Source: Bacillus sp. Y1
Lineage (GTDB): Bacteria > Bacillota > Bacilli > Bacillales > Cytobacillaceae
NCBI RefSeq assembly: GCF_003586445.1
Contig: NZ_CP030028.1
Span: 2,246,501-2,310,500, forward strand
DNA: 64,000 nucleotides
Direction: 5' to 3'
Shown: piece by piece, positions 34,738 to 43,690 of the stretch
Layout of the letters: every line of letters starts with the position of its first letter
Position numbering within the stretch: position 1 is the first letter of the stretch
Notes under the pieces: model-generated
Databases searched by the model: none
Seen by the model: the letters and a program-made list of their open reading frames with translations, nothing else
What the model was told of the DNA's origin: nothing
Program-made: the position numbers and the translations under genes

Positions 34738-34893
34738 TTGAGAAAAGGTATTCTTAAGGCATTACCCCTAATTGTTATTTCTGCACTTCTTATTGGCTGT
34801 CAATTTAACGAGAATTTATCTACTAAATCGGCAAACGATCATAAACTATCAATCGACAGTGATTTTAAAAGCGTCAGTATTTCAAAACATTAA
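34738..34893 (+). CDS. Very short lipoprotein, possibly truncated
   Basis: 51 residues from TTG 34738, eight bases after GGAGG; an ATG at 34708 in the same frame lies before that site. MRKGILKALPLIVISALLIGCQF is a lipoprotein signal peptide with lipobox LIGC. Only about 30 residues remain after the cysteine, so this may be the surviving N-terminus of a larger lipoprotein. It opens a run of four genes, two others also lipoproteins. Confidence 0.55.
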   Translation: MRKGILKALPLIVISALLIGCQFNENLSTKSANDHKLSIDSDFKSVSISKH

Positions 34894-34986
34894 ATAGGTT
34901 AGATGACGTAGGAAATTTATGAGGAATTATAGAATCTTAGATACAGTTCATTAGATCCGTTCATCCTTTGTGAGGAGTGACTACAA

Positions 34987-35550
34987 ATGCTTAATTCAAA
35001 TGAAAAGATTTACCCTGAGTGCTCTTTTAAATCCAGAACAGTAGAGGTTGGCGGACTTACGAAATGGGAACTTATCGAGAAACTGCAAAAAACCTCTATC
35101 TTGATTAATGAGTTTGGAGAGAGGCTGTTGGCTGATGATAAGTTTACGACGTCTAAAACAAAGTACAGCCTGCAAATCGTTGAACTAACCGTAGGGAATC
35201 TGGGCTTTCCTGATGGAGCTACAACGGAACAGATCTTTAAAAGAGCAAACGAACTTGGGTTAAAATTGTGTCCAATTGAGTTAGGACCATACCTACGACT
35301 ACAGTATCTGGACCAACCTGAAGGGTTTTCAGGAAAATTACCAAAACATCAAGCACCATCAGGCTCGATCACCATCGCATCTGAGATACTAACGGAAGAT
35401 GATGATTTTCCGAAAGGCTTTTATCTTAGACGAATAAACGGAGTTTTGTGGCTACGTGGATACCTTGCTGACCATCTGCATGTTTGGAATCCGGATGACC
35501 ATTTTATCTTTTGCAAAAATAGAAGAAGTGAAAAATCATCAGGGATTTAA
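34987..35550 (+). CDS. Conserved hypothetical protein
   Basis: A 187-residue soluble protein with no signal peptide. Distinct segments are GGLTKWELIEKLQK, ELTVGNLGFPDGATTEQIFKRANELGLKLCPIELGPYLRLQYL, and the tryptophan-rich C-terminus GFYLRRINGVLWLRGYLADHLHVWNPDDHFIFC. I do not recognise a catalytic motif. GTGAGGAG precedes ATG 34987. A lipoprotein gene follows after a short gap, so it may be co-transcribed. Confidence 0.7.
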   Translation: MLNSNEKIYPECSFKSRTVEVGGLTKWELIEKLQKTSILINEFGERLLADDKFTTSKTKYSLQIVELTVGNLGFPDGATTEQIFKRANELGLKLCPIELGPYLRLQYLDQPEGFSGKLPKHQAPSGSITIASEILTEDDDFPKGFYLRRINGVLWLRGYLADHLHVWNPDDHFIFCKNRRSEKSSGI

Positions 35551-35568
35551 GGTGAGGTGAGTGAACTG

Positions 35569-35988
35569 ATGAAGATTCTAAATCTATGCTTTCTCTTGTT
35601 ATTGGTTTCCTGTCAATCGGTAAGTGATAGTTCTCATATTACGGAAGGAGACGTTGTAAAGGTGTTACAAGAGAGTGGTATTGTATTAGTTGAAGCAGAT
35701 TTTTCACAAGCGAATGTTTTTGGGACCGAATTAAGAAATGTAATTCCACGCACATATCTGTTAAACGAGAAACCGTTTTTTATTTATGAATTTGAAAATG
35801 AAAGTGATCTTGAAAAGGGGATAAGGGAATTTGCTAAGAAAACCGCAACAGCGGAACTGGTCTCTTCTAGTATGTTTGAAAAGAGAAATATCTTAATCTT
35901 TTATGTACATGAGCAAGATTTTGATTCGAAAATTATCCCCTTTGAAAACGAAATACAAGGAGCATTAGATAGTATAAGTGAGGGATAA
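35569..35988 (+). CDS. Putative lipoprotein
   Basis: About 139 residues from ATG 35569 (GTG 35557 in frame overlaps the ribosome binding region AGGTGAG). MKILNLCFLLLLVSCQSVS is a compact lipoprotein signal with lipobox LVSC, placing the mature protein on the outer membrane face. The mature part is a mixed alpha/beta domain (GDVVKVLQESGIVLVEADFSQ, FFIYEFENESDLEKGIREFAKK) seen in other small Bacillus lipoproteins of unknown function. Confidence 0.75.
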   Translation: MKILNLCFLLLLVSCQSVSDSSHITEGDVVKVLQESGIVLVEADFSQANVFGTELRNVIPRTYLLNEKPFFIYEFENESDLEKGIREFAKKTATAELVSSSMFEKRNILIFYVHEQDFDSKIIPFENEIQGALDSISEG

Positions 35989-36047
35989 AAGATTTAAAGA
36001 TTGTCTCACAACTTCTCTAACGAATAAGTTTTTATAGGAGGATAACC

Positions 36048-36761
36048 ATGAATATCCTAAAAAAGGTGGTCATAATTACTTTATTTACTATCCTTCTCAG
36101 CTCTTGCAATGATGTACATTCTAATCAAGATTGTCCTGATGGTGTAATTGAATGGGTTGATATGATAATGATTCAAGATATAAAATATCAACATCATATC
36201 TCGGAACCTGCTTACGAGGATACTCCTATTACCATTGAAAAGGGTAAAAAACTTGGTGAAGTGACTTATAAAATGGGTGATAGTGCTTGTATTAATCATC
36301 AGATGGTAAATGGAGATGCCACTTACCTACAAGCAGGTACAGCCATTTATGAAATAAAAGGATATCCATCTACACTGGCTATTACTGCAAATGATAAGGT
36401 GTATATTGTTGACACAAATAAGAAGGCAAAAACAGCAGGCGAACTTTACCCATTGGAAAAATTAGTGAAAAATATATATATTGAAAGTACTGAAGATGGT
36501 CGTCGAATCCATACTTTCTCCCAATCTTCTAAGGATAACTTCCTAAATGCATGGTCTAATTTAAAATTAGAAGATATTGAAACTCTCAACATAACAGAAC
36601 AACAAGATCGAAGTCGAGTTTTTCTAGAAATTGAACTTAACAATGGGATTACTTTTAGAGAAGTCTATTGGGCTGAATCCAACACATTTCGTTCGGGTGT
36701 GGTGGGGAATAAACAGATTAAGGAAATTCTCGAATATGAGTTATCAAGTCTAAGAAAGTAA
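36048..36761 (+). CDS. Putative lipoprotein
   Basis: 237 residues beginning MNILKKVVIITLFTILLSSCND, a clear lipoprotein signal with lipobox LSSC. The mature domain has strands such as QDIKYQHHI, KKLGEVTYKMGDSACINHQ and GTAIYEIKGYPSTLAI. Domains of this sort occur in Bacilli lipoproteins encoded beside other cell-surface genes. No enzymatic motif. AGGAGG precedes ATG 36048. Confidence 0.75.
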   Translation: MNILKKVVIITLFTILLSSCNDVHSNQDCPDGVIEWVDMIMIQDIKYQHHISEPAYEDTPITIEKGKKLGEVTYKMGDSACINHQMVNGDATYLQAGTAIYEIKGYPSTLAITANDKVYIVDTNKKAKTAGELYPLEKLVKNIYIESTEDGRRIHTFSQSSKDNFLNAWSNLKLEDIETLNITEQQDRSRVFLEIELNNGITFREVYWAESNTFRSGVVGNKQIKEILEYELSSLRK

Positions 36762-36774
36762 AAAAATGGATCAT

Positions 36775-36802
36775 GGGGACAGGTGCACTGTTCCTTTTTG
36801 TT
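36775..36802 (+). terminator. Terminator made from a dispersed palindrome
   Basis: GGGGACAGGTGCACTGTTCC is self-complementary and followed by TTTTTGTTT. A near-identical element ends the gene at 38429 (42240-42268), so this is probably a repeated palindrome serving as terminator. Confidence 0.6.
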
Positions 36803-36932
36803 TAATCATCTTCCTTGTTTCACTGGTTTTAGGGGATTTATACTCAAACATCATTTTGCTGTAGGTTCAACTGAATAATAATTATTTAAATGCAGAAATT
36901 ATGGATGATGTATAAGTTCAGGAGGGAATGAC

Positions 36933-37479
36933 ATGTTAAATATAATAGAAACCATCATGGATGCTATGAAATCACAATCTGACCAAGACAAGGACCAACC
37001 TCTTCATGTGGGAGAAGTGATGGCATGCTGGATATATTTATCAGGCCTTGAATTAGCGAAAGTATCTGTTCAAGCAGGGATCAATACCACATCCGATGAG
37101 GAACTAAAATCAATTCTTGAAGAAGATATGAAATTAGGGAACAGTCAAAGGAAAAGACTCCATGATTTTCTGGTTAAGGAAGGGGTTCCGTTACCTTCTG
37201 CGCCAGAAGATATGCCCAAATCAGATTCTAACAGTATTCCCCCGGGTGTTAAATTTAACAGATGATGTACTGGCAAACGAATTATCCTTAAAAATTGCTA
37301 GTTTAATTATGCAAGCTGCAGCTGCGGCTTCTGAATCCATACGTACAGATGTTGGTTTATTGTTTATTCAGTTTCAAACTGAAAAATTTGCATTCGCTAC
37401 TAGACTAAAACATTTAATGCGTAAGCGCGGTTGGATTAGAGTACCACCGTTTTATCTTCCGCCTGGTACCTCGACTTAA
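36933..37479 (+). pseudogene. DUF3231 family protein (single domain), frameshifted
   Basis: The first frame (36933-37265) encodes MLNIIETIMDAMKSQSDQ ... VKEGVPLP ... SIPPGVK, then goes out of frame near 37254-37256, where a TTT should be TT. The second frame continues LTDDVLANELSLKIASLIMQAAAAASESIRTDVG ... HLMRKRGWIRVPPFYLPPG, the family's standard C-terminal half, to 37479. Rejoined it is a normal DUF3231 protein of about 181 residues. These are coat-like proteins of spore formers; a double-domain relative is at 32563. AGGAGGG precedes ATG 36933. Confidence 0.85.
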
Positions 37480-37522
37480 TAGGCAAATATATATTTGTGT
37501 TTACATAATATAGCTAAAAATT

Positions 37523-37557
37523 AGTACATCACTTATAAATTAGTGGTGTACTTTTTT
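37523..37557 (+). terminator. Intrinsic terminator
   Basis: A 10-bp stem (AGTACATCAC / GTGGTGTACT) with an A+T loop is followed by TTTTTTA. It ends the DUF3231 transcript. Confidence 0.75.
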
Positions 37558-37610
37558 ATTTATATGACCTCATTTACCACGACAACAAACAATTGAAAAT
37601 TTTAGAAATA

Positions 37611-37643
37611 ATTAAAAAAGCTCTCATATTTGAGAGCTCTAAT
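37611..37643 (-). terminator. Intrinsic terminator of the DUF1259 gene
   Basis: On the - strand AGAGCTCTCAAATATGAGAGCTTTTTTA forms a perfect stem followed by six T, just past the stop codon. Confidence 0.75.
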
Positions 37644-37647
37644 TAAA

Positions 37648-38037
37648 TTAAAATAAGCCTGCTTCTTTAGCAGCCTCAAAACTATCTCTAGCAAATTCAA
37701 AAGGATTATCAATTTTTTCCCAGTGGATATACATTAGTCTTGGTTCATCGAATAACCAATGGTTGTGTAGAGCTGTAACTATTATATCTCTTTTTCGAAG
37801 AGCTGATATAAAAGGATTAATTTCCTTTTGAAGAATGACTGTTTCACCTAGATTAAGTGTTGTCCCATTTTGTTGATTCTCAAATGATAATGCAAACGGT
37901 AAAGCTAATGGGGATCTTGTTCTTCTATTGAGGATTGATGCATCAATGTTTCTTAGTCTTGAAACGACACATACTCCATTTGAGACTTGAGCAGTACCAC
38001 CTATAATTCTTGCTAATCTTTCACAACTTGATGACAT
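37648..38037 (-). CDS. DUF1259 domain protein
   Basis: 129 residues, one DUF1259 domain: CERLARIIGGTAQVSNGVCVV, ENQQNGTTLNLGETVILQKEINPFISALRKRDI, TALHNHWLFDEPRLMYIHWEKIDNP. The HNHW and MYIHW histidines are conserved in the family and may bind a metal. Function unknown. It starts at 38037 after a GGAGGTG region. A small relic of the same family lies at 24601. Divergent from the glycanase gene at 38429. Confidence 0.85.
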   Translation of the reverse strand: MSSSCERLARIIGGTAQVSNGVCVVSRLRNIDASILNRRTRSPLALPFALSFENQQNGTTLNLGETVILQKEINPFISALRKRDIIVTALHNHWLFDEPRLMYIHWEKIDNPFEFARDSFEAAKEAGLF

Positions 38038-38230
38038 TATTTTTCACCTCCTTACAATCAAGATATGTAAGAAGGTACAAGCTTGTATAGGTATCCATAA
38101 ATTTAATGAATAATAGTTAAATCAATTATTGTTCTATAAAAACTCTCCCCGTTTTGCATTGGAAAAGGTCAAAAAAAGAGGGAAGGTAGTCAATAAATTA
38201 TTATAAACATCCAAACCACGTATGAAATAA

Positions 38231-38244
38231 TGAAAACGCTAACA
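38231..38244 (+). promoter_or_regulatory. CcpA catabolite-response element (cre)
   Basis: TGAAAACGCTAACA fits the cre consensus TGWAARCGYTWNCW at every position. It lies about 185 bp upstream of the secreted glycanase gene and indicates repression by CcpA when a preferred sugar is present. Confidence 0.65.
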
Positions 38245-38260
38245 TTTTATTAAATAAAGC

Positions 38261-38340
38261 GATTACGGCCAAACACGGTTAGACCTAATGAGGCAACCCT
38301 CATCTAGCTAACATAATATTCCGTGAAAAGGAGGCTACTA
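38261..38340 (+). ncRNA. Structured leader RNA upstream of the glycanase gene
   Basis: A three-tier coaxial hairpin can be drawn: CACGG 38274-38278 with CCGTG 38321-38325, TTAG 38279-38282 with CTAA 38308-38311, and ATGAGG 38288-38293 with CCTCAT 38298-38303 around a CAAC loop. GCC 38268-38270 may pair with GGC 38333-38335. It does not match the GEMM-I cyclic-di-GMP, SAM, T-box or guanidine-I patterns I remember. About 90 bases separate it from the start codon. It may be a cis-regulatory element or simply a stable stem. Confidence 0.4.
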
Positions 38341-38428
38341 GTACTTAGTAATTAGCACCGAATGACATCTTCTTAGAACAACCTTTAGTCAACCTAATCT
38401 AGTACGAAGGGAAGGGAAGAGTATAAAT

Positions 38429-41400
38429 ATGACTAGAAAAAGAAAAACGTTTAAAAAAATCATCGGAAGTATCTGTGTGACTTCCATGATGGTTGGTTCA
38501 GTGGCGTTTGTGGATACTACCGAAACAAAAGCGGAAGTGACGACAAAAACCATCACCATTGACGGCGACAATGTAGATAAATACAACCGTTTTAAAGGCT
38601 TTGGGACCGTAACCGCCAATAACACCTCACGTCTCATGCTAGATTACAAGGAAGAACATCCAAAGGAATACTGGGAAATGATGCATAAGCTGTTTAATAA
38701 AGATACAGGTGCAGGACTCACACATGTCAAAGTGGAGCTGGGGGCAGATGTGAATTCCTCTTCAGGCACCGAACCAGCCACGATGCGTTATGCGGATGAA
38801 CCAGCGAATGTTCTTAGAGGAGCGGGCTTTCAATTTGCAGCGGATGCCAAATCGATTAACCCCGATATCACCGTTGAAATTTTACGATGGGGGGAACCGC
38901 GATGGACATGGAATGGCGTGGCAAATAAGGAATACGAGAATCGCTACCAATGGTATAAACAAACAATCGATGCAGTGTATAAAGAGTATGGATTTAAACT
39001 AGATTATGTCGGGATTTCTCAAAATGAGCGAGCCCAAAATAATAACGGGAAAAATGAGGTTGAATGGCTGAAATATATTACAACTAAAATTAAAGAAGAG
39101 CCAAATTATGACTCAGACTATAAAGATATCAAAATCGTTGCTGCTGACGGATACCGAGATACATCCACCATTAGCCGGACACTTCTCAATAACCCGGATT
39201 TAATCGATGAAATTGATGTGATCAGCTCTCATTATGGACTCACAGGTTCGAATGAATTAACTCAGTTACAAAACAAATTAATTTCTGAAGGCAAGCAGCC
39301 AAAAGAAAATTGGGTGTCGGAAGGAATTGCTCCGATGATCAATGCGCGTTACCGCGACAATATGGAGCCGCAGTATAAAGGACTAGGAGGAAAAGCAGGC
39401 ATTATCGATGTCACGTCCCGTATTATTTCGGTGTATTCCTGGACAGGAGCAGGAAGCAACCCACTTAACGCGGTTTCTTTTGATTTTCAACCTTCCGTTG
39501 CCGCCTTTTATGAGGGATCTGCCTATAATCCGAAGCATTTGATCAGTGCGTATGATCCATGGTCTGGATTTTACGAGGTGGACGGTGGATTGCAAGGCGT
39601 TCGTCATGTGATGAATTTTGTTGGCTATGATGATCACACCACACCTGAGAACGAGCGCTGGCAGTATGTGAAAGGCGCCACCTATAGCGATGGAGCATTT
39701 TTTGACGGCGGAGTAGATGTGGATACGAGTACTCATAACTATTTAACATTAAAGGACCCTGAGACCGATGACTACTCAACCGTATTTGCCAACAACTCAA
39801 AAGAGACGCGAAAATATAAGATTGAAACGAAAAATTTAGATGGGAAAGAAAATGCACCTGTCTACGTTTGGGAAACACGCGGACCCGATGAGGGAGAAGC
39901 AATTGATGCGAACTGGTTTAAAAAGATAAGGGTCATTCAACCGGAAAACGGAGTATATGAGGTGGTAGTGAATCCTTACTCCATTGTGACCATCTCTACA
40001 TTAAATAAGGAATCAGAAATCGAAGGCTTTGAGTATGAGTCCGATCCAGTCGATGTATCAAAGGATACCATCCTCAAATTGCCATATACGGATGATTTTG
40101 AATACAAAAATTATCCAAAAGATGAAAATGGCAGAGACTATGTGGATCGTCGAGGAGGAACCCCTCGCTATACGACCGATCAGCTGGCTGCTTTTGAAGT
40201 GGTGAAATCAGCAACTCAGCCCGTTTCTAGCGGTAGCGCCGTACGTGCGAATCTTGAAATTCCAGATGCAAAAGCTCACGGTAATATGTTACAGCAGAAA
40301 ATTACTCATGACATCATCGGTGCCGATTGGGCCGTTTGGGGAGGAACTGATGGATCCGCCTCTAACAGCAACCCAAACACGACTCTAGGTGATCATCGCT
40401 GGGGCAACTACAAAGCATCGTATGACTTTTTATTAGATACCCATACACCTGAGGTTGCTGGTAGAAGCAATTACGCGTTAATTGGCGTTCGACAAATGAA
40501 GGCTGGCGGAAATGATTCCTACGCACCTTACAATGCACGTGTCTTTTCTAATGGAAATTACGAAATCTTGAAGCTTGGAAAAGTGGTGAAAAGCGGAACA
40601 CTCGAAGGGTTTGATAATAAGGTTTGGCATAATCTGGCCTTCGAAGCTAAGGAAAATGAGTTTACCCTTTATGTGGATGGAGTAGAAATCGCTTCGTATA
40701 CAGATGAGGATTCCACCGTCATGTCTGGAAGAATCGTTATAGGATCCGGATATTATGAAACTCTATATGATAATCTTCGTGTAGATCCGATCAAGGGGTA
40801 CACCTATGAATCTCTGAAAATCGACAGTGCCCAAGGAAAGAAATACAGCTCCGAAGAAGAGGCGTTAAAACAGATTGATGTATTGAATCCGATTGGCTTT
40901 ATTGGAAAATGGGACTACACACAAGCAGGTTATGCTCATTTTAACCGTACACAAATGACTGCCAAAACGGAGGTTCCGGTTTGGAACGGCGTAACGGTAG
41001 GACACAGAGACTCTACCACCGTACAAGGAACGTTGAATAAAGTTTTTTACTTGGGTGGCTGGTCATCAAACAGTGCCAATGCTTGGGGGACAGTAGGAAC
41101 CTCGTTTGAGATTCCATTTAAAGGAACCGAGATCAGACTATTTGGAGAAACGAATCCATCTAATGGGAAGGCGGATGTGTATTTGGATGGACAATTAGTT
41201 GGAGAGGCCAACTACGTGAATAATAGCAGCATCACTCAGATGGTGTGGTCAGCACAGGATCTTGAAGACAAACCACATACCCTCAAGGTCGTAGCAAAAG
41301 AGAAGTATATTAGTTTTAGCAAAGCGGAGATTGAAACGAGCGACCCTGTCTTAGCCGTCAAGAAGTTAGGACCGAATGAGATCGTCAAAATATCGGATGA

Positions 41401-42229
41401 ATCACTAATAGGCAACGAAGAAAATACCGTATATGCCTTTAGAAAGAATACGTCCTGGGGCTCCAATTCTACGAATGCGTGGGCCAGCTTTGCGGATGAT
41501 CCGTATATTGTCATTAACTTTACAGGCAGCGGGATCGATTACTTAGCAGGGACAGGAGAGAAATCTCTCTATAATTTTGAACTAGACGGTACCGATATGG
41601 GGAACTTTGCTGTAAACTCCGGCACGGGCATACGGTATTCGGTGAGAGGGCTGGAAGAAAAGCCTCATACGTTGAAGGTGTCACTAAAAGATAACGAACA
41701 AAAAGAAACGTTTATGGACTATAGAGGGGTCAATATCTACCATACTCCTACCTTTGTTCCAAACAGCAGTATGATTTTCAATTTTGAAGGCTCAGGCTTT
41801 AACTTATTTGGTGCCACTCCGGATGCATTAATTGACGTGTATGTGAACGATCAATTGATCGATGAGAATGTGAGAATCTATTCGAAAGGAGATCGACAAA
41901 CATCGTATAATCTCCGCGGACTGAGGGATAAGAAACACACAGCAAAAGTGGTCGTAAAAGGCGGCACGTTTGTACTCGACGGCATCGATGTGATTACTGG
42001 CAGAAATAAAGTGGAAGTAGATAAAACAAAACTAGAAGAGTTATACAACGCCAATACAGACCTAGAACAAAAGAAATACACCAAAGACAGTTGGAAAACA
42101 TTCCACAAATCCCTTCAAAGAGCCAAAGAAGTATTAAAAAATCCACAGAGTACGTTAGATGAAGTGGTGGGTGCGAGGAATTCTTTGCAGGAGGCGGTTG
42201 GGGGATTAACTGAAAATACAATAGAGTAG
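38429..42229 (+). CDS. Secreted GH59-like (galactocerebrosidase family) glycanase with lectin-like and repeat modules
   Basis: A 1266-residue exported protein. The signal peptide runs to about residue 35. The GH59-like TIM barrel (about 40-400) shows GFGTVTANNTSRLM at 57-70 and LTHVKVELGADVNSSSGTEP at 97-116. The catalytic pair is probably E200 (acid/base, in VGISQNERAQN) and E298 (nucleophile, in WVSEGIAP). A beta-sandwich follows, then a LamG-like domain (about 560-790). Three tandem beta-sandwich repeats, each ending in an EDKPHTLKV-type motif, precede a C-terminal FIVAR-like helical module. There is no LPXTG, so it is free or held by its binding modules. A cre box and structured leader lie upstream. 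It probably attacks beta-galactosides; substrate unproven. Confidence 0.85.
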   Translation: MTRKRKTFKKIIGSICVTSMMVGSVAFVDTTETKAEVTTKTITIDGDNVDKYNRFKGFGTVTANNTSRLMLDYKEEHPKEYWEMMHKLFNKDTGAGLTHVKVELGADVNSSSGTEPATMRYADEPANVLRGAGFQFAADAKSINPDITVEILRWGEPRWTWNGVANKEYENRYQWYKQTIDAVYKEYGFKLDYVGISQNERAQNNNGKNEVEWLKYITTKIKEEPNYDSDYKDIKIVAADGYRDTSTISRTLLNNPDLIDEIDVISSHYGLTGSNELTQLQNKLISEGKQPKENWVSEGIAPMINARYRDNMEPQYKGLGGKAGIIDVTSRIISVYSWTGAGSNPLNAVSFDFQPSVAAFYEGSAYNPKHLISAYDPWSGFYEVDGGLQGVRHVMNFVGYDDHTTPENERWQYVKGATYSDGAFFDGGVDVDTSTHNYLTLKDPETDDYSTVFANNSKETRKYKIETKNLDGKENAPVYVWETRGPDEGEAIDANWFKKIRVIQPENGVYEVVVNPYSIVTISTLNKESEIEGFEYESDPVDVSKDTILKLPYTDDFEYKNYPKDENGRDYVDRRGGTPRYTTDQLAAFEVVKSATQPVSSGSAVRANLEIPDAKAHGNMLQQKITHDIIGADWAVWGGTDGSASNSNPNTTLGDHRWGNYKASYDFLLDTHTPEVAGRSNYALIGVRQMKAGGNDSYAPYNARVFSNGNYEILKLGKVVKSGTLEGFDNKVWHNLAFEAKENEFTLYVDGVEIASYTDEDSTVMSGRIVIGSGYYETLYDNLRVDPIKGYTYESLKIDSAQGKKYSSEEEALKQIDVLNPIGFIGKWDYTQAGYAHFNRTQMTAKTEVPVWNGVTVGHRDSTTVQGTLNKVFYLGGWSSNSANAWGTVGTSFEIPFKGTEIRLFGETNPSNGKADVYLDGQLVGEANYVNNSSITQMVWSAQDLEDKPHTLKVVAKEKYISFSKAEIETSDPVLAVKKLGPNEIVKISDESLIGNEENTVYAFRKNTSWGSNSTNAWASFADDPYIVINFTGSGIDYLAGTGEKSLYNFELDGTDMGNFAVNSGTGIRYSVRGLEEKPHTLKVSLKDNEQKETFMDYRGVNIYHTPTFVPNSSMIFNFEGSGFNLFGATPDALIDVYVNDQLIDENVRIYSKGDRQTSYNLRGLRDKKHTAKVVVKGGTFVLDGIDVITGRNKVEVDKTKLEELYNANTDLEQKKYTKDSWKTFHKSLQRAKEVLKNPQSTLDEVVGARNSLQEAVGGLTENTIE

Positions 42230-42237
42230 GATTGGGC

Positions 42238-42268
42238 CATGGGGACAGGTACACTGTCCCGTTTTTTT
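42238..42268 (+). terminator. Intrinsic terminator of the glycanase gene
   Basis: GGGGACAGGTACACTGTCCC is self-complementary and followed by GTTTTTTTG. It matches the palindrome at 36775. Confidence 0.75.
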
Positions 42269-42381
42269 GTTAATAAGTCGAAGAATATCTCCCCTTGTTT
42301 TATTTATGTTAAAATATTCCTATCATTCGTAGAGTATGTATACAGTTCTTTGCACAATTTTTATGATGATAGGGAGAAGCT

Positions 42382-43266
42382 ATGAAAATAAAAAATGGCG
42401 AATATAAGCAATACATTAATGGTGTTATTCACTGGATTAAGATTGACGGAGCAGAAAACCATACGACTCCTTTGGTAATTATTCATGGAGGTCCTGGAGG
42501 GAATGTATATGCTTTTGAACGTACAATAGGACCGCTACTTTCTAAAAATAGAACGGTTATTTATTATGAACAACGTGGCTGCGGTAGAAGTGAAAGTCCT
42601 GATTCCGAAAATGCCTTTACCTTTAACGATTTAATAAATGATTTTAAGGAAATCCATCATTGGCTAGGTGTTGAAAAGGTGGACTTATTTGGTTATTCAT
42701 TTGGAGGAGAACTAGCACTAGAGATTACTCATGCAGTACCAAACAAAATAAATAAAGTGATTCTCTCTGGTCCTAGTTTAATAGGATTGAAAACTCAATA
42801 CCTTATTCAAATGGCAGGTTTTATGTCGGTTGCGGATCCTTCATTTATTTCAGTTATCGAACGCATACTGGAAGAACCGGGTACGCTAGAAGAAAGATAT
42901 GTACGTCTATGGAAGGCCGCCGATACAGCCACTACTGACCGTTTTCTTTTTGAGAATCAATCACTTGCCACAGAGTATAGACGCTTAACGAAAGAGAGTA
43001 AAATGACCAATACTGGTCTTATGTTAAAAGCCATTCAGAACAAGCCGCCTACTATTCCTTTATATGAGAGACTAAAAGAAACAAAGCAAGACATTTTAAT
43101 CGTCACGGGTGTTCATGATAGGAATTCTGGAGTACCCATCTCCAACCAAATACATAGGCAACTCGAGAATAGCAAGTTGGTACTCTTTAACAATAGCGCT
43201 CATTTTCCTTATATGGAAGAACCACAACCATTTCTTGAACAGCTTATTTCATTCCTTGAGGTATAG
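42382..43266 (+). CDS. Alpha/beta hydrolase, proline iminopeptidase-like
   Basis: A 294-residue serine hydrolase. The oxyanion motif HGGPGGN (35-41) is typical of prolyl aminopeptidases. The nucleophile elbow GYSFGG places the serine at S106; D245 (TGVHDRNSG) and H273 (NSAHFPYMEEP) complete the triad. It is cytoplasmic and would release N-terminal proline or act on a related amide or ester. AGGGAG precedes ATG 42382. The following gene is a broken histidine phosphatase. Confidence 0.88.
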   Translation: MKIKNGEYKQYINGVIHWIKIDGAENHTTPLVIIHGGPGGNVYAFERTIGPLLSKNRTVIYYEQRGCGRSESPDSENAFTFNDLINDFKEIHHWLGVEKVDLFGYSFGGELALEITHAVPNKINKVILSGPSLIGLKTQYLIQMAGFMSVADPSFISVIERILEEPGTLEERYVRLWKAADTATTDRFLFENQSLATEYRRLTKESKMTNTGLMLKAIQNKPPTIPLYERLKETKQDILIVTGVHDRNSGVPISNQIHRQLENSKLVLFNNSAHFPYMEEPQPFLEQLISFLEV

Positions 43267-43317
43267 ATTAACAAGAAAAAATACAGATAAATAGAGAAAA
43301 TTTTGGGGGAAATTTAC

Positions 43318-43454
43318 ATGTTGAAAAAAATTTATGTTGTCCGTCATTGTGAAGCAAAGGGACAGCTTCTGAATCTCCATTAACAGAAAAAGGATGGAAA
43401 CAAGCGGAAAACTTAGTTGATTTCTTTAGCCATATTGGTATGGAAAGAAAATAA
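43318..43454 (+). pseudogene. Truncated, frameshifted histidine phosphatase
   Basis: ATG 43318, after GGGGGA, opens MLKKIYVVRHCEAKGQ, the RHxE active-site motif of the phosphoglycerate-mutase-like phosphatases. A single-base loss at 43365-43366 breaks the frame; beyond it SESPLTEKGWKQAENLVDFFSHIG is readable up to a stop at 43454. The remaining two thirds of the domain is absent, so this gene is dead even if the frameshift were an error. Confidence 0.7.
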
Positions 43455-43489
43455 TGAGGATATTAGTACCTTAAATTAGACAATAAAAA

Positions 43490-43690
43490 TAAAAACCAGC
43501 TTCCAAGGGAAACTGGTTAGCTCTACTTATGTATCTGCCGCATTTGCCGTATAAAGGTATAAGAAAGTTTTAAACCACCACTCCTCAAAGTGGGTGTTCG
43601 CAGAAACATTCCTGCCTGTCCTCCTTGTCATATAGACGGAGACTTGTCATTCGTGTTTCGATGTTAAACTCCCTATTACAGCTTAAAGGT
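43490..43690 (-). ncRNA. Possible structured RNA on the minus strand
   Basis: A gene-free region rich in hairpins. Read on the - strand there are GTCTCC/GGAGGAC (within 43618-43650), a GCAG/CTGC stem and a CACCCACT/AGTGGTG stem (43565-43590). The region ends in a terminator-like hairpin (AACCAG...CTGGTT, about 43493-43519) with a T-rich tail. The 6S-like alternative was considered but not confirmed. It could also be remnant sequence. Confidence 0.3.

Noticed and set aside
38261..38340. Cyclic-di-GMP (GEMM-I) riboswitch before the glycanase gene
   Set aside because: The conserved GEMM-I loop and bulge sequences are not present, although a diguanylate cyclase gene is nearby.
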